Positions 29,486-39,358 of a stretch of DNA of 64,000 nt are shown here, piece after piece; the first letter of the stretch is position 1; each line of letters opens with the position of its first letter. Source of the DNA: Cupriavidus pauculus (lineage in GTDB: Bacteria > Pseudomonadota > Gammaproteobacteria > Burkholderiales > Burkholderiaceae); contig NZ_CP044065.1 in NCBI RefSeq assembly GCF_008693385.1, positions 2,666,001 to 2,730,000 of the forward strand, given 5' to 3'. A program made the translations under genes and the position numbers. The notes beneath the pieces were generated by a model. The model ran no database searches, was not told the DNA's origin, and worked only from the letters and a program-made list of their open reading frames with translations.

Positions 29486-30000
29486 TTGGATGGCTGCGCA
29501 AACTGTTTCCTTCCGACGGCGCCGCCAACGGCAATAACGGCAACACCGCGAACCATGCGGCGCGCCGCGCCCCGGCCGCCACCGCGCGCCGCGCCGACTC
29601 GGGCGAGCCGTTCGTGATCAACCTCTACGACGACCGTGCCGTCGTGCACCGGCCCGACGGCCAGCGCGAGGAAGTCTCGTGGGACGCGCTGGAGCGCGTG
29701 ATCGTGCGCGTCTCGGACCGCGCGCCGTGGGCCGGTACCGCCTGGCTGATCCTCGTCGGCGACGGCGACAGCAAGCAGGGCTGCGTGGTGCCGCTCGATG
29801 CGGCCAATCATGACGCGCTGCTCCGGCATCTGCGCGACATGCCCGGATTCAACGAACAGAAGCTCGACAACGCGCTGCGCGATGCCGAAGCGGGCCGCTC
29901 GCGCTCGGACGCCATCCTCTGGAAGCGGAGCGATGCCGCCCGCGTGGAGGCGGAACGCACCGAAGCGGGAGACCACCATGACCCTGCCGCACACCCCTGA
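29482..30000 (+). CDS. conserved-looking protein of unknown function between pepP and the hydroxylase gene
   Basis: A 172-residue protein that I do not recognise. The N-terminus MIGWLRKLFPSDG could form an amphipathic or membrane-associated helix. An Asn/Ala-rich linker follows, then a compact domain (about residues 37-125) with alternating strands (VINLYDDRAVVHRPDG, SWDALERVIVRV, TAWLILVGD) that looks like a small PH-like or pilZ-sized fold; this is a guess. The end is acidic and charged. It overlaps pepP by four bases and the hydroxylase gene by 23, so it belongs to one coupled transcript. Confidence 0.75.
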   Translation: MIGWLRKLFPSDGAANGNNGNTANHAARRAPAATARRADSGEPFVINLYDDRAVVHRPDGQREEVSWDALERVIVRVSDRAPWAGTAWLILVGDGDSKQGCVVPLDAANHDALLRHLRDMPGFNEQKLDNALRDAEAGRSRSDAILWKRSDAARVEAERTEAGDHHDPAAHP

Positions 30001-31243
30001 TACGGCTTCGCGCGCGATTGCCGATACCGGCGAGCCGCGCGATATCGCGATCGTCGGCGGCGGCCCCGTCGGCCTGACGCTCGCGGCGCGGCTGCTGCGC
30101 ACGACCGCGTGGCGGCTCACGCTGATCGATGCCGCCACGCCGGCACGCGCCGCGCGAGACCCGCGCGCGATCGCGCTGTCGCATGGCAGCCGGCAATTGC
30201 TCGAGCAGATCGGCGCGTGGCCCGTGCCGATGCAGACGATCGAGCATATCCATATCTCGCAGCGCGGCCGCTTCGGCCACGTCAAGCTGCATCACGACGA
30301 CTACGATGTGCCCGCGCTCGGCTACGTGGTCCGCTACGGCGACCTGTGCCAGGCGCTCGAACGCGCGCTGGCGCGCGCGGCCGAGGCGGCACCCGGGCGG
30401 CTTGCTCGCGTTTTCGAGACGCGCATCGACGAGATGGAACAACAGCAGGACAGCGGGACCGTGCGCCTCACCGGCACCTCGCATGGCGATCACGACGGCC
30501 TGCCCGTCGCCTTCGCGGCGCGCCTCGCGGTGCAGGCCGAAGGCGGCCTGTTCCACCAGCAGATGCGCCGGCACGGCGGCGGCCACGGCGATGGCGACAC
30601 CGGACGCCGCCGCGACTACGGCCAGACCGCGGTCATCGGCCATGTGACCGCCTCGCGCCCCATGCCCGGCTGGGCATGGGAGCGCTTTACCGAAGAAGGC
30701 CCGCTCGCGCTGCTGCCGCACGAAGATCACGGCACGCCCGGCTATGCGCTGGTCTGGTGCTGCGCGCCCGATGCGGCCACGCGCCGGCTGGCGCTGCCCG
30801 AGGCCGAGTTCGCGCGCGAGCTCGGCGAAGCGTTCGGCACCCGGCTCGGCACATTCACGCTGCATGGCAAGCGCCACGCGTTCCCGCTCGGCCTCAATGC
30901 CGCGCCGGTCACCGTCGATGGCCGCATCGTGGCCGTCGGCAACGCGGCGCAGACGCTGCATCCGGTGGCGGGACAGGGGCTGAACCTCGGCCTGCGCGAT
31001 GCGTTCGCGCTGGCCGATTCCCTGCGCGCGAGCTGCACGCCGCAGGCGCTGCAGGCCTTCGCGGCACGCCATCGCGTGGACCGCGCGGTGACGATCGGCG
31101 TGACGGACCTGCTGCCGCGCGTGTTCGGCGTGGGCGGCCCACTGGCGGCCCATGCGCGTGGCGCGGCGCTCGCCGCCCTGTCGTGCGTGGCCCCGCTCAA
31201 GCATGCGGTGGCGCGCCAGATGATGTACGGCGTGCGCCGCTGA
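29978..31243 (+). CDS. UbiH/UbiF-family FAD-dependent hydroxylase
   Basis: A 421-residue flavoprotein monooxygenase of the ubiquinone-hydroxylase family. FAD-binding GGGPVGL follows DIAIV near residue 25; the second FAD motif VGNAAQTLHPVAGQGLNLGLRDA is well conserved. In E. coli the order is pepP-ubiH-ubiI, so UbiH (C6 hydroxylation) is the best guess, but UbiF or UbiI activity is possible. A His/Gly-rich insertion (MRRHGGGHGDGDTGRRRD) lies in the middle. The ATG at 29978 begins MTLPHTPD, inside the previous gene's 3' end. The 267 bases after it up to dusB hold no further gene. Confidence 0.87.
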   Translation: MTLPHTPDTASRAIADTGEPRDIAIVGGGPVGLTLAARLLRTTAWRLTLIDAATPARAARDPRAIALSHGSRQLLEQIGAWPVPMQTIEHIHISQRGRFGHVKLHHDDYDVPALGYVVRYGDLCQALERALARAAEAAPGRLARVFETRIDEMEQQQDSGTVRLTGTSHGDHDGLPVAFAARLAVQAEGGLFHQQMRRHGGGHGDGDTGRRRDYGQTAVIGHVTASRPMPGWAWERFTEEGPLALLPHEDHGTPGYALVWCCAPDAATRRLALPEAEFARELGEAFGTRLGTFTLHGKRHAFPLGLNAAPVTVDGRIVAVGNAAQTLHPVAGQGLNLGLRDAFALADSLRASCTPQALQAFAARHRVDRAVTIGVTDLLPRVFGVGGPLAAHARGAALAALSCVAPLKHAVARQMMYGVRR

Positions 31244-31334
31244 TTCCCTTCCGGGGGCATCGCGCAACGGTCGAGCGCTGCGGGCAGCGATTATTGCCGC
31301 CCGCGGCGCGTCCCATACGATATTTGCTCATTTC

Positions 31335-31365
31335 TTGAGCACCCGCCTCCGTTTGGCGTTAAAAT
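31335..31365 (+). promoter_or_regulatory. possible promoter of dusB-fis
   Basis: TTGAGC (31335-31340) is followed after 18-19 bases by TTAAAAT (31359-31365), an acceptable sigma-70 pair. It is about 145 bases upstream of the dusB start, in a stretch with no gene. Promoters of dusB-fis are usually strong and growth-phase controlled. Evidence here is only the hexamer match. Confidence 0.3.
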
Positions 31366-31510
31366 CCCGCCCTCGCACACGCTCCCAGCCAGCCGCCTGC
31401 CGGATCCTGCTCCGCTCGATCCGACGCCAGACACGTCTGCCGCGCGTGCATCGCCGCGACCGGTACCAGGGGTGCCGGTCGTGAATCGCTGTTTCTTTCC
31501 CGCTCTTATC

Positions 31511-32584
31511 GTGCAGATCGGCCCGCATCGTCTCCGCAACAACCTGTTCGTCGCGCCCATGGCCGGTGTGACGGACCGGCCGTTCCGCCAGCTGTGCAAG
31601 CAGCTCGGCGCGGGCTACGCGGTGTCCGAGATGGTCGCGTCCAACGCGCAGCTCTGGAAGAGCGAGAAGACCATGCGCCGCGCGAACCATGCCGGCGAGG
31701 TGGAACCGATCTCGGTCCAGATCGCCGGGGCCGAACCCGGCATGATGGCCGAAGCCGCGCGCTACAACGTCGATCGTGGCGCGCAGATCATCGACATCAA
31801 CATGGGCTGCCCGGCCAAGAAGGTCTGCAACGTTGCCGCGGGGTCCGCGCTGCTGCAGAACGAACCGCTGGTCGCGCGCATCGTCGAGGCCGTGGTGGGC
31901 GCCGTGGGCGACCGCGTACCCGTCACGCTCAAGATCCGCACGGGCTGGGACCGCGAGCATCGCAACGCGCTGCGCGTCGCGCATATCGCGGAAACCTCGG
32001 GCATCAGCATGCTGACGGTCCATGGCCGCACGCGGGCCGACCTGTATCACGGCGAGGCCGAGTACGACACGATTGCCGCGGTCAAGGCGTCGGTTCGCAT
32101 TCCGGTGGTCGCTAACGGCGACATCACCACGCCGCAGAAGGCCCGCCACGTGCTGGCCGTGACCGGCGCCGATGCCATCATGATCGGCCGCGCGGCACAG
32201 GGTCGTCCGTGGCTGTTCCGCGAGATCGAACACTTCCTCGCAACCGGCGAATTGCTGCCGTCGCCCGAGGTCGCCGAGATCCGCGCGATCATGAACCACC
32301 ATCTGGCCGATCACTACGGGTTCTATGGCGAGTTCACGGGCGTGCGCACCGCGCGCAAGCACATCGCCTGGTACACGCGCGGCCTCAAGGGCGCGAACCT
32401 GTTCCGGCATCGCATGAACACGCTCGAGTCCACGGACGCGCAACTGCAGGCCGTGAACGCGTTCTTCGACGAACAGGCCATGATCTCCGATCGGCTCGTC
32501 TACGTGGACGAAAACAGCGACAACAACGACGGTGGCCCCGATGCCGCCGACAACAACAAGAAACGGGAACTGCTTGCCGCATGA
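31511..32584 (+). CDS. dusB: tRNA-dihydrouridine synthase DusB
   Basis: A flavin-dependent enzyme that reduces U to dihydrouridine in tRNA. Seen: FVAPMAGVTDRPFR, the catalytic Cys in DINMGCPAKKVCN, and the FMN-binding ANGDITTPQKA and MIGRAAQGRPWLF segments. The start chosen is GTG, giving MQIGPHRLRNN, in register with E. coli DusB (MRIGQYQLRNR) and 357 residues. An upstream in-frame GTG at 31472 would add 13 residues; neither has a good ribosome binding site. The tail is Asn/Asp-rich. Its TGA overlaps the fis ATG. Confidence 0.93.
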   Translation: MQIGPHRLRNNLFVAPMAGVTDRPFRQLCKQLGAGYAVSEMVASNAQLWKSEKTMRRANHAGEVEPISVQIAGAEPGMMAEAARYNVDRGAQIIDINMGCPAKKVCNVAAGSALLQNEPLVARIVEAVVGAVGDRVPVTLKIRTGWDREHRNALRVAHIAETSGISMLTVHGRTRADLYHGEAEYDTIAAVKASVRIPVVANGDITTPQKARHVLAVTGADAIMIGRAAQGRPWLFREIEHFLATGELLPSPEVAEIRAIMNHHLADHYGFYGEFTGVRTARKHIAWYTRGLKGANLFRHRMNTLESTDAQLQAVNAFFDEQAMISDRLVYVDENSDNNDGGPDAADNNKKRELLAA

Positions 32585-32814
32585 GCCGCAATGCCATCGA
32601 CCAATGCATCCGGGACAGCCTGGATACCTACTTTCGCGATCTCGACGGTGAAGAGCCATCGAACATGTACAACATGGTGCTCGAAGCCGTCGAGCGCCCG
32701 CTGCTCGAAGCCGTGATGGCACGCACGGAGCGCAATCAGTCGCTCGCCGCCGCCTATCTCGGCATCAATCGCAATACGCTGCGCAAGAAGCTGCAACAGC
32801 ACGGCTTGTTGTGA
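32581..32814 (+). CDS. fis: nucleoid protein / transcription factor Fis
   Basis: A 77-residue Fis-type protein. The C-terminal helix-turn-helix (NQSLAAAYLGINRNTLRKKLQQHG) matches Fis and the NtrC-type DNA-binding domain. It is shorter than E. coli Fis (98) because the N-terminal mobile beta-hairpin is reduced, as is usual in betaproteobacteria. It binds and bends AT-rich sites and controls rRNA and many other genes. It overlaps dusB by four bases, the universal dusB-fis operon. Confidence 0.94.
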   Translation: MSRNAIDQCIRDSLDTYFRDLDGEEPSNMYNMVLEAVERPLLEAVMARTERNQSLAAAYLGINRNTLRKKLQQHGLL

Positions 32815-32850
32815 ACCGAATTATTTTGAATTGAAGCGTCTCCCCCGATC

Positions 32851-34425
32851 ATGATCAAGCAAGCCCTTCTCTCCGTTTCAGACAAGACCGGCATCGTCGA
32901 TTTCGCGCGCGAACTGAATGCGCTCGGCGTGGTGCTGCTTTCCACGGGCGGTACCGCCAAGCTGCTGGCCGACGCCGGCCTGCCGGTGACCGAGGTGGCC
33001 GACTACACCGGTTTCCCGGAAATGCTCGACGGCCGCGTCAAGACGCTGCACCCGAAGGTGCACGGCGGCATTCTCGCGCGCCGCGACCTGCCCGAGCACA
33101 TGGCCGCGCTGGCCAAGCACGATATTCCGACCATCGACCTGCTCGTGGTCAACCTCTACCCGTTCCAGCAGACCGTGGCGAAGGACGACTGCACGCTGCC
33201 GGACGCGATCGAGAACATCGATATCGGCGGCCCGACCATGCTGCGCTCGGCCGCGAAGAATCATCGCGACGTGACCGTGATCGTCGATCCGGCCGACTAT
33301 GCGCCCGTGCTCGAGGAAATGCGCGCGAACGCCAACGCGGTGGGCTACGACACCAACTTCCGCCTGGCCACCAAGGTCTTCGCGCACACCGCGCAATACG
33401 ACGGCGCGATCACGAACTACCTGACCTCGCTCGGCGCCGACAAGGCCCACCAGACGCGTAGCGCCTACCCGCAGACGCTGAACCTGGCCTTCGAGAAGGT
33501 GCAGGAAATGCGCTACGGCGAGAACCCGCACCAGTCGGCGGCGTTCTACCGCGACCTGAAGACCGTGGACGGCGCGCTGGCCAACTACGTGCAGCTGCAG
33601 GGCAAGGAACTGTCGTACAACAACATCGCCGACGCCGATGCCGCGTGGGAGTGCGTGAAGTCGTTCGACGCCGCCGCCGGTGCCGCCTGCGTGATCATCA
33701 AGCACGCCAACCCGTGCGGCGTGGCCCTCGGCGTGAATGCGCTGGAAGCCTACGACAAGGCGTTCAAGACCGATTCGACGTCGGCCTTCGGCGGCATCAT
33801 CGCGTTCAACGTCGAACTCGACGAAGCGGCCGCAAACGCGGTAGCGAAACAATTCGTCGAAGTGCTGATCGCCCCGTCGTTCAGCACCGCGGCGCGCAAC
33901 GTGTTCGCGGCCAAGCAGAACGTGCGCCTGCTCGAGATTCCGCTGGGCAAGGGTGTCAACCAGTACGACCTCAAGCGCGTGGGCGGCGGCCTGCTCGTGC
34001 AGAGCCCGGACGCGCGCAACGTGCAGCAGTCGGAACTGCGCGTGGTCACGCGCCGTCAGCCGACCCCGAAGGAGCTGGACGATCTGATGTTCGCATGGCG
34101 CGTGGCCAAGTTCGTGAAGTCGAACGCCATCGTGTTCTGCGGCGGCGGCATGACGCTCGGCGTCGGCGCGGGCCAGATGAGCCGCGTGGACTCGGCGCGC
34201 ATCGCCAGCATCAAGGCGCAGAATGCCGGCCTCACGCTGGCCGGTTCGGCCGTGGCATCGGACGCGTTCTTCCCGTTCCGTGACGGCCTCGACGTGGTCG
34301 TGGACGCCGGCGCCACCTGCGTGATCCAGCCGGGCGGTTCCGTGCGCGACGACGAAGTCATCGCCGCAGCCGACGAGCGCAATATCGCGATGGTGCTCAC
34401 CGGCACCCGCCACTTCCGCCACTAA
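32851..34425 (+). CDS. purH: bifunctional AICAR formyltransferase / IMP cyclohydrolase
   Basis: A 524-residue enzyme for the last two steps of IMP synthesis. The N-terminal MGS-like cyclohydrolase domain (first ~200 residues, with [10 protein letters not shown] and [13 protein letters not shown]) is followed by the AICAR transformylase domain containing [14 protein letters not shown] and [11 protein letters not shown], the catalytic Lys-His region. The length is normal. It follows fis by 36 bases, forming dusB-fis-purH as in other Burkholderiales. Confidence 0.97.
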   Translation: MIKQALLSVSDKTGIVDFARELNALGVVLLSTGGTAKLLADAGLPVTEVADYTGFPEMLDGRVKTLHPKVHGGILARRDLPEHMAALAKHDIPTIDLLVVNLYPFQQTVAKDDCTLPDAIENIDIGGPTMLRSAAKNHRDVTVIVDPADYAPVLEEMRANANAVGYDTNFRLATKVFAHTAQYDGAITNYLTSLGADKAHQTRSAYPQTLNLAFEKVQEMRYGENPHQSAAFYRDLKTVDGALANYVQLQGKELSYNNIADADAAWECVKSFDAAAGAACVIIKHANPCGVALGVNALEAYDKAFKTDSTSAFGGIIAFNVELDEAAANAVAKQFVEVLIAPSFSTAARNVFAAKQNVRLLEIPLGKGVNQYDLKRVGGGLLVQSPDARNVQQSELRVVTRRQPTPKELDDLMFAWRVAKFVKSNAIVFCGGGMTLGVGAGQMSRVDSARIASIKAQNAGLTLAGSAVASDAFFPFRDGLDVVVDAGATCVIQPGGSVRDDEVIAAADERNIAMVLTGTRHFRH

Positions 34426-34489
34426 GCCTGCCCCCGGGAGCGGACGCGGCGTTACACTACGCCCTATTCCATCCGCTCCCGACTCCTCC

Positions 34490-35035
34490 ATGCGTATCCT
34501 GGGCATCGACCCCGGCCTTCGGACCACCGGCTTCGGCGTCATCGAGAAGCACGGCAACCGGCTTGCCTACGTCGCCTCGGGGACCATCAAGAGCAACGGC
34601 GACTCCAGCCTGCCCGAACGCCTCAAGACGTTGTTCGACGGCATCAGCGAGGTCACGCGCGTGTATGCGCCCGACTGCGCGGCCATCGAGAAGGTCTTCG
34701 TCAACGTCAATCCCCAATCCACGCTGATGCTCGGCCAGGCCCGCGGCGCCGCGATCTGCGGCCTCGTCGGCCATGGGCTGCCCGTCTTCGAATACACGGC
34801 GCTGCAGCTCAAGGTCGCCGTGGTGGGCTATGGCCGCGCCAACAAGGAGCAGGTGCAGGAAATGGTCACGCGGCTGCTGTCGTTATCGGGGCGTCCCGGC
34901 TCCGATGCGGCCGATGCCCTCGGCGTGGCGATCTGCCATGCCAACGGCGGCGATACGCTGCAAACCCTCTCCGGCCTCGCGCCCGAGCTCGTGCGCAAGG
35001 GCATGCGCGTGCGCCGCGGCCGCCTTGTCGGCTAA
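34490..35035 (+). CDS. ruvC: crossover junction endodeoxyribonuclease RuvC
   Basis: A 181-residue Holliday-junction resolvase. The four acidic catalytic residues are in place: D7 (GIDPG), E67 (AAIEKVFV), D139 and D142 (GSDAADAL). It cuts junctions in concert with RuvAB. A possible -10 TACACT lies about 35 bases before the ATG. It is separated from ruvA by a lipoprotein gene. The length equals the family norm (173 in E. coli). Confidence 0.97.
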   Translation: MRILGIDPGLRTTGFGVIEKHGNRLAYVASGTIKSNGDSSLPERLKTLFDGISEVTRVYAPDCAAIEKVFVNVNPQSTLMLGQARGAAICGLVGHGLPVFEYTALQLKVAVVGYGRANKEQVQEMVTRLLSLSGRPGSDAADALGVAICHANGGDTLQTLSGLAPELVRKGMRVRRGRLVG

Positions 35036-35065
35036 CCCCCCCTTTTACGCTTCCGGACTCCGAAC

Positions 35066-36229
35066 GTGAACGCTTTCCGACGACGCGCGCCGCTCGCCGC
35101 CATCGCAACGGCCGCCGCGACCCTGTTGCTCGCAGCCTGTGTCTCCACGCCGCCGCAGTCTGGCGTATCGGCCCCTGCCGCGCCCGAGGCCCCCGACGTA
35201 CCGAAGGCGAAGCCGCTCGTGATCGGCCATCGCGGCGCCAGCGCATTGCGGCCCGAGCACACGCTCGCGTCGTACGGCAAGGCGATCGACGACGGTGCGG
35301 ACTTCATCGAACCCGATCTCGTCGCCACGAAGGATGGCGTGCTGGTCTCGCGCCACGAGAACGACATCACGGGCACCACGAACGTTTCCACGCTGCCGCA
35401 GTTCGCGGACCGCCGGCGCATCAAGGTCGTCGATGGCGAGCGCCTGACGGGCTGGTTCACGGAAGACTTCACGCTCGCGGAGCTGAAGACCCTGCGCGCG
35501 CGCGAACGCATTCCCAAGCTGCGTCCGGCGAACGCGCGCTACGACGACCAGTTCGAGATCGCCACGTTCGACGAGATCGTGAAGCTGGCCAGCCAGGGCG
35601 CGCAGAAGCGTGGCCGCCCCGTCGGCATCTACCCCGAACTCAAGCATCCGAGCTATTTCCGCGGCATCGGCCTGCCGCTCGAGGAAAAGCTCGTCGCGGC
35701 GCTGCAGGCGAATCCGTACACCCGCACCGCGCCGGTGTACATCCAGTCGTTCGAATCCGGCGCGCTGCGCAATGTCCGGCGCCTGCTCGGCACTTCGATG
35801 CCCAACGTGCGCCTCACGCAGCTGATCGGCGGCGCGGGCACGCGTCCCGCCGACTGGCGGCTGGCGGGCGACACGCGCACGTACGCGGCCATGCTCACGC
35901 CGCTTGGCCTGCGTGAAGTCGCCACCTACGCCAACGGTATCGGCCCCGAGAAGAGCCTCGTGATGGCACGCAATGCGGGCGGCGCGATCGGTGCGCCCAC
36001 GGCGCTGATTCGCGACGCCCATGCGGCGAACCTCGTCGTGCATCCGTACACGTTCCGCCCCGAGAACAACTTCCTGCCGAAGCCGTTGCAGGTCGCCGGC
36101 GACCCGGCCACACGCAATCCCAATGGCATGGTGCGCGAGCTCGACGCCTTTATCGCCGCGGGTGTCGACGGTTTCTTCACCGACGACCCCGCCCTCGGCC
36201 GCCGCGCGGTCGATGCCCCCGCACCCTGA
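35066..36229 (+). CDS. lipoprotein glycerophosphodiester phosphodiesterase (GlpQ type)
   Basis: A 387-residue GDPD-family enzyme. The lipobox LLAAC places the acylated Cys at residue 25, so it is probably anchored in the envelope facing the periplasm. The TIM-barrel active site shows [12 protein letters not shown] with H55 and the Glu at 64, E82 in FIEPDL, and H97 in VSRHEN, all expected for hydrolysis of glycerophosphodiesters to glycerol-3-phosphate and an alcohol. It lies between ruvC (31 bases upstream) and ruvA (21 downstream), breaking up the recombination operon. Confidence 0.9.
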   Translation: MNAFRRRAPLAAIATAAATLLLAACVSTPPQSGVSAPAAPEAPDVPKAKPLVIGHRGASALRPEHTLASYGKAIDDGADFIEPDLVATKDGVLVSRHENDITGTTNVSTLPQFADRRRIKVVDGERLTGWFTEDFTLAELKTLRARERIPKLRPANARYDDQFEIATFDEIVKLASQGAQKRGRPVGIYPELKHPSYFRGIGLPLEEKLVAALQANPYTRTAPVYIQSFESGALRNVRRLLGTSMPNVRLTQLIGGAGTRPADWRLAGDTRTYAAMLTPLGLREVATYANGIGPEKSLVMARNAGGAIGAPTALIRDAHAANLVVHPYTFRPENNFLPKPLQVAGDPATRNPNGMVRELDAFIAAGVDGFFTDDPALGRRAVDAPAP

Positions 36230-36249
36230 CACGCAGCCCCCAGGAAAAC

Positions 36250-36831
36250 ATGATTGGAAGAATCGCAGGCACGCTCCTCGAAAAGAATCCCCCGCATCTG
36301 CTCGTCGACTGCCACGGCGTCGGCTACGAAGTCGATGTGCCGATGAGCACGTTCTACAACCTCCCGCAGGTGGGCCAGCCCGTCACGCTGCTGACGCAGC
36401 TGATCGTGCGCGAGGACGCCCATCTGCTGTACGGCTTCGGCACGGCGGCGGAGCGCAATACGTTCCGCGAGCTCATCAAGATCACGGGCATCGGCGCGCG
36501 CATGGCACTCGCGGTGCTGTCGGGGCTGTCGGTGACCGAACTCGCGCAGGCCGTCACGCTGCAGGAAGCGGGCCGCCTCACGCGCATTCCCGGCATCGGC
36601 AAGAAGACCGCGGAACGGCTGATGCTCGAGCTCAAGGGCAAGCTGGGCGCGGAACTGGGCCATGCGCCGGGCAGCACCCCGGTGCCCGATTCGGCCGTGG
36701 ACATCCTCAACGCGCTGCTGGCGCTGGGGTACTCCGAGAAGGAAGCGACGCTGGCCATCAAGCAGGTCCCGGCCGGTACCGGCGTATCCGACGGCATCAA
36801 GCTCGCGCTCAAGGCGCTGTCCAGGGGCTGA
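36250..36831 (+). CDS. ruvA: Holliday junction branch-migration protein RuvA
   Basis: A 193-residue RuvA. The N-terminal OB-fold ([28 protein letters not shown]) is followed by two helix-hairpin-helix elements ([15 protein letters not shown] and [16 protein letters not shown]), then an acidic linker and the C-terminal RuvB-binding domain ([17 protein letters not shown]). It binds four-way junctions as a tetramer. It lies 29 bases before ruvB. Confidence 0.97.
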   Translation: MIGRIAGTLLEKNPPHLLVDCHGVGYEVDVPMSTFYNLPQVGQPVTLLTQLIVREDAHLLYGFGTAAERNTFRELIKITGIGARMALAVLSGLSVTELAQAVTLQEAGRLTRIPGIGKKTAERLMLELKGKLGAELGHAPGSTPVPDSAVDILNALLALGYSEKEATLAIKQVPAGTGVSDGIKLALKALSRG

Positions 36832-36860
36832 CGGCCGGTGCGCGCGAGTAGAATAGCGGC

Positions 36861-37937
36861 ATGATCGAAACCGACAAGCTCACCGGCGCCGAGCGCGCCC
36901 CCGAACGCGGCACCGAACGTGTGATAGCGGCTACTCCCGCTTCCACGCAGGAAGAAGCGTTCGAGCGCGCGCTGCGCCCGAAGCTGCTGGACGAGTATGT
37001 CGGGCAGGAAAAGGTCCGCAACCAGCTCGATATCTTCATGCACGCGGCGCGCAACCGCCGCGAGGCGCTGGACCACGTGCTGCTGTTCGGGCCGCCGGGC
37101 CTCGGCAAGACCACGCTGGCCCACATCATCGCGCGCGAGATGGGCGTCAGCCTGCGCCAGACATCGGGCCCGGTGCTCGAGCGGCCGGGCGACCTCGCCG
37201 CGCTGCTGACGAACCTCGAAGCCAACGACGTGCTGTTTATCGACGAAATCCACCGGCTCTCGCCGGTCGTCGAGGAAATCCTGTATCCGGCGCTCGAGGA
37301 CTACCAGATCGACATCATGATCGGCGAAGGGCCGGCCGCGCGATCGGTCAAGCTCGACCTGCAGCCGTTCACGCTCGTCGGCGCCACCACGCGCGCGGGC
37401 ATGCTGACCAATCCGCTGCGCGACCGCTTCGGCATCGTGGCGCGGCTCGAGTTCTACACGGCCGAGGAACTCGCGCGCATCGTCACGCGCTCGTCGCAGT
37501 TGCTCGGCGCGCGGATCGATCCCGAAGGCTCGCTCGAGATCGCGCGCCGCGCGCGCGGTACGCCGCGGATCGCCAACCGCCTGCTGCGGCGCGTGCGCGA
37601 CTACGCCGAGGTCAAGGGCGACGGCACCATCACGCGCAAGATCGCCGATGCGGCGCTCGCGATGCTCGACGTCGATAGCGTCGGCTTCGACCTCATGGAC
37701 CGCAAGCTGCTCGAGGCCGTGCTGCACAAGTTTGGCGGCGGGCCGGTCGGCATCGACAACCTCGCGGCCGCGATCGGCGAGGAGCGCGACACCATCGAGG
37801 ATGTGCTCGAGCCCTACCTGATCCAGCAGGGCTATCTGCAACGCACCCCGCGCGGCCGCGTGGCCACCGCGTCCGCCTATCGTCACTTCGGCCTGGCGTC
37901 GCCGCAGGGCGGCGGCGAGCTGTTCGACGCGCCCTGA
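36861..37937 (+). CDS. ruvB: Holliday junction branch-migration ATPase RuvB
   Basis: A 358-residue AAA+ motor. Walker A GPPGLGKT is at residues 77-84 and Walker [10 protein letters not shown] follows; sensor 1 GATTRAGML and the C-terminal winged-helix domain ending [15 protein letters not shown] are also clear. It drives branch migration on RuvA-bound junctions. A TAGAAT 12 bases before the ATG could give it an extra promoter. It ends about 150 bases before the next gene. Confidence 0.97.
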   Translation: MIETDKLTGAERAPERGTERVIAATPASTQEEAFERALRPKLLDEYVGQEKVRNQLDIFMHAARNRREALDHVLLFGPPGLGKTTLAHIIAREMGVSLRQTSGPVLERPGDLAALLTNLEANDVLFIDEIHRLSPVVEEILYPALEDYQIDIMIGEGPAARSVKLDLQPFTLVGATTRAGMLTNPLRDRFGIVARLEFYTAEELARIVTRSSQLLGARIDPEGSLEIARRARGTPRIANRLLRRVRDYAEVKGDGTITRKIADAALAMLDVDSVGFDLMDRKLLEAVLHKFGGGPVGIDNLAAAIGEERDTIEDVLEPYLIQQGYLQRTPRGRVATASAYRHFGLASPQGGGELFDAP

Positions 37938-38086
37938 GTTTCATCCAGGCGCCCCGATCAGACTCCGAGTTAAACGATTTAGGATTCGCCGCAAATTTTT
38001 TCGAAGTGGATTGCCGGCCTCTGCCCGGTTGTCCACAATGGTCTGCATCGACTCCCAATCACTCGCGCCCTGCGCGCGATGCAACC

Positions 38087-38686
38087 ATGGTCCCCTCGTT
38101 CCGACTTCCCTTCCGCCTGCTCCCTGTCGCGCTGGTCGCCGCCCTGGCCCTCGGCGCGGCCACCGCGCACGCGCAACCGAAGACACCGCCGGCCGTCGGC
38201 ATCGCCGAAGAAGCCGTCATCAGCGGCAAGGTCATCGACATCGATCCCGACACCAAGGCCGTCCTCGTGCAGGGTCCGCGCGGCAATGTCGTGGAGCTCG
38301 TGGCCGGCGACGAGGCGCGCAACTTCGGCAATATCCGCAAGGGCGATATCGTGACGCTCACGCGCGGCGCGGTACTCGTCGCGGGGCTCGAGCCCGTCGG
38401 CAGCAAGGATGTGGCTATGGCGGAGCAGGTCGAACGCACCTCGCGCGCGGCGGAAGGCGGCAAGCCCGGCCTGACGCGAGAGGTCACGACCACGGTCACC
38501 GGCCAGGTCACGCGCGTCGATGCCAACGCGCGCACGCTCACGTTCCGCGGTCCGCGCGAGAACCTGCGCACGGTCAAGGTTCAGGATCCGGCCATCGACC
38601 TCGCCTCGATCAAGGTGGGGCAGATGGTCAAGATCGTGCTGCGCGAGGTCATCGCGATCAGCGTCAAGTCGCCGTCCGCGGGCTAG
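38087..38686 (+). CDS. exported protein of unknown function with two repeated modules
   Basis: A 199-residue protein with a signal peptide (hydrophobic LLPVALVAALALGAATAHA, cleavage about residue 29). The mature part shows two similar modules: one near ISGKVIDIDPDTKAVLVQGPRGN and one near VTGQVTRVDANARTLTFRGPREN, each followed by a D-x-A-x-x-x-x-I-x-x-G-D/Q-xV-type turn. These look like a duplicated small beta-barrel (OB-like). I do not recognise the family. The start is the Met of MVPSFRLPF. It ends 30 bases before a SYLF-domain gene, with which it probably forms a pair. Confidence 0.78.
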   Translation: MVPSFRLPFRLLPVALVAALALGAATAHAQPKTPPAVGIAEEAVISGKVIDIDPDTKAVLVQGPRGNVVELVAGDEARNFGNIRKGDIVTLTRGAVLVAGLEPVGSKDVAMAEQVERTSRAAEGGKPGLTREVTTTVTGQVTRVDANARTLTFRGPRENLRTVKVQDPAIDLASIKVGQMVKIVLREVIAISVKSPSAG

Positions 38687-38716
38687 GCCGCGCCGGCTCA
38701 CCAAGGGAGGTCAGCC

Positions 38717-39301
38717 ATGAATCGACGTCAGTTCGTGACCCGCGTCACGGCATCGGGTCTTGTCGTCGCCACCGCGTTCGCGGCGGGCTGCACGACGACC
38801 GGGCCGGATTCGCCATCCGATGCGGCCGCCAAACGCCAGGAAATCGATGCCGGCGTGGACGGCGCGCTCAACCGGCTCTACGGCTCGGTGGACGGGTCGC
38901 GGGAATTGGGCAACAAGGCGCAGGGGATCCTCGTGTTTCCGCGCGTGCTGTCCGGCGGCCTCGTGGTCGGCGGCGCGTATGGCGACGGCGCGCTGCGCGC
39001 GAAGGGTGCCACGGTCGGCTACTACCGCACCATCGCGGCATCGTTCGGCCTGACCGCGGGGGGCCAGTCCAAAGCCGTCATCATCATGTTCATGACGCCC
39101 GAGGCCTACAACAAGTTCGTCCAGAGCAGCGGCTGGACGGTCGGGGCCGATGCGAGCGTGGCGCTGGCCAAGATCGGCGCCAATGGCAAGATCGATACGG
39201 TAACGGGCCAGCAGCCCGTGATCGGCTTCGTGCAGACCAACGCGGGGCTGATGTTCGACGCCTCGCTCGACGGCTCGAAGATCAGCAAGCTCTCGCTGTA
39301 A
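38717..39301 (+). CDS. SYLF/YSC84-domain lipoprotein (BPSL1445-type)
   Basis: A 194-residue protein whose N-terminus MNRRQFVTRVTASGLVVA... combines an RR motif with a lipobox FAAGC, giving an acylated Cys at residue 24. The remainder is a SYLF (Ysc84-like) lipid-binding domain, with the Gly-rich blocks AQGILVFPRVLSGGLVVGGAYGDG and DTVTGQQPVIGFVQTNAGLMFD. The group is common and highly expressed in Burkholderia; its function is not settled. GGAGG precedes the ATG. It follows the exported two-module protein gene by 30 bases. Confidence 0.88.
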   Translation: MNRRQFVTRVTASGLVVATAFAAGCTTTGPDSPSDAAAKRQEIDAGVDGALNRLYGSVDGSRELGNKAQGILVFPRVLSGGLVVGGAYGDGALRAKGATVGYYRTIAASFGLTAGGQSKAVIIMFMTPEAYNKFVQSSGWTVGADASVALAKIGANGKIDTVTGQQPVIGFVQTNAGLMFDASLDGSKISKLSL

Positions 39302-39313
39302 TCCACCCGGCGC

Positions 39314-39358
39314 CCCCTCTCTTCCGTCCCGCGGAGAGAGGGGCGGGCGTCTCTCCGC
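39314..39358 (+). promoter_or_regulatory. two mutually exclusive hairpins in the 105-base leader of the transporter gene
   Basis: Hairpin 1 pairs CCCCTCTCT (39314-39322) with AGAGAGGGG (39335-39343). Hairpin 2 pairs GCGGAGAG (39331-39338) with CTCTCCGC (39351-39358). They share bases 39335-39338, so only one can form. Neither is followed by a T-run. A -10-like CATAAT at 39368-39373 could instead start transcription after them, in which case hairpin 1 would simply end the upstream transcript. Confidence 0.45.
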
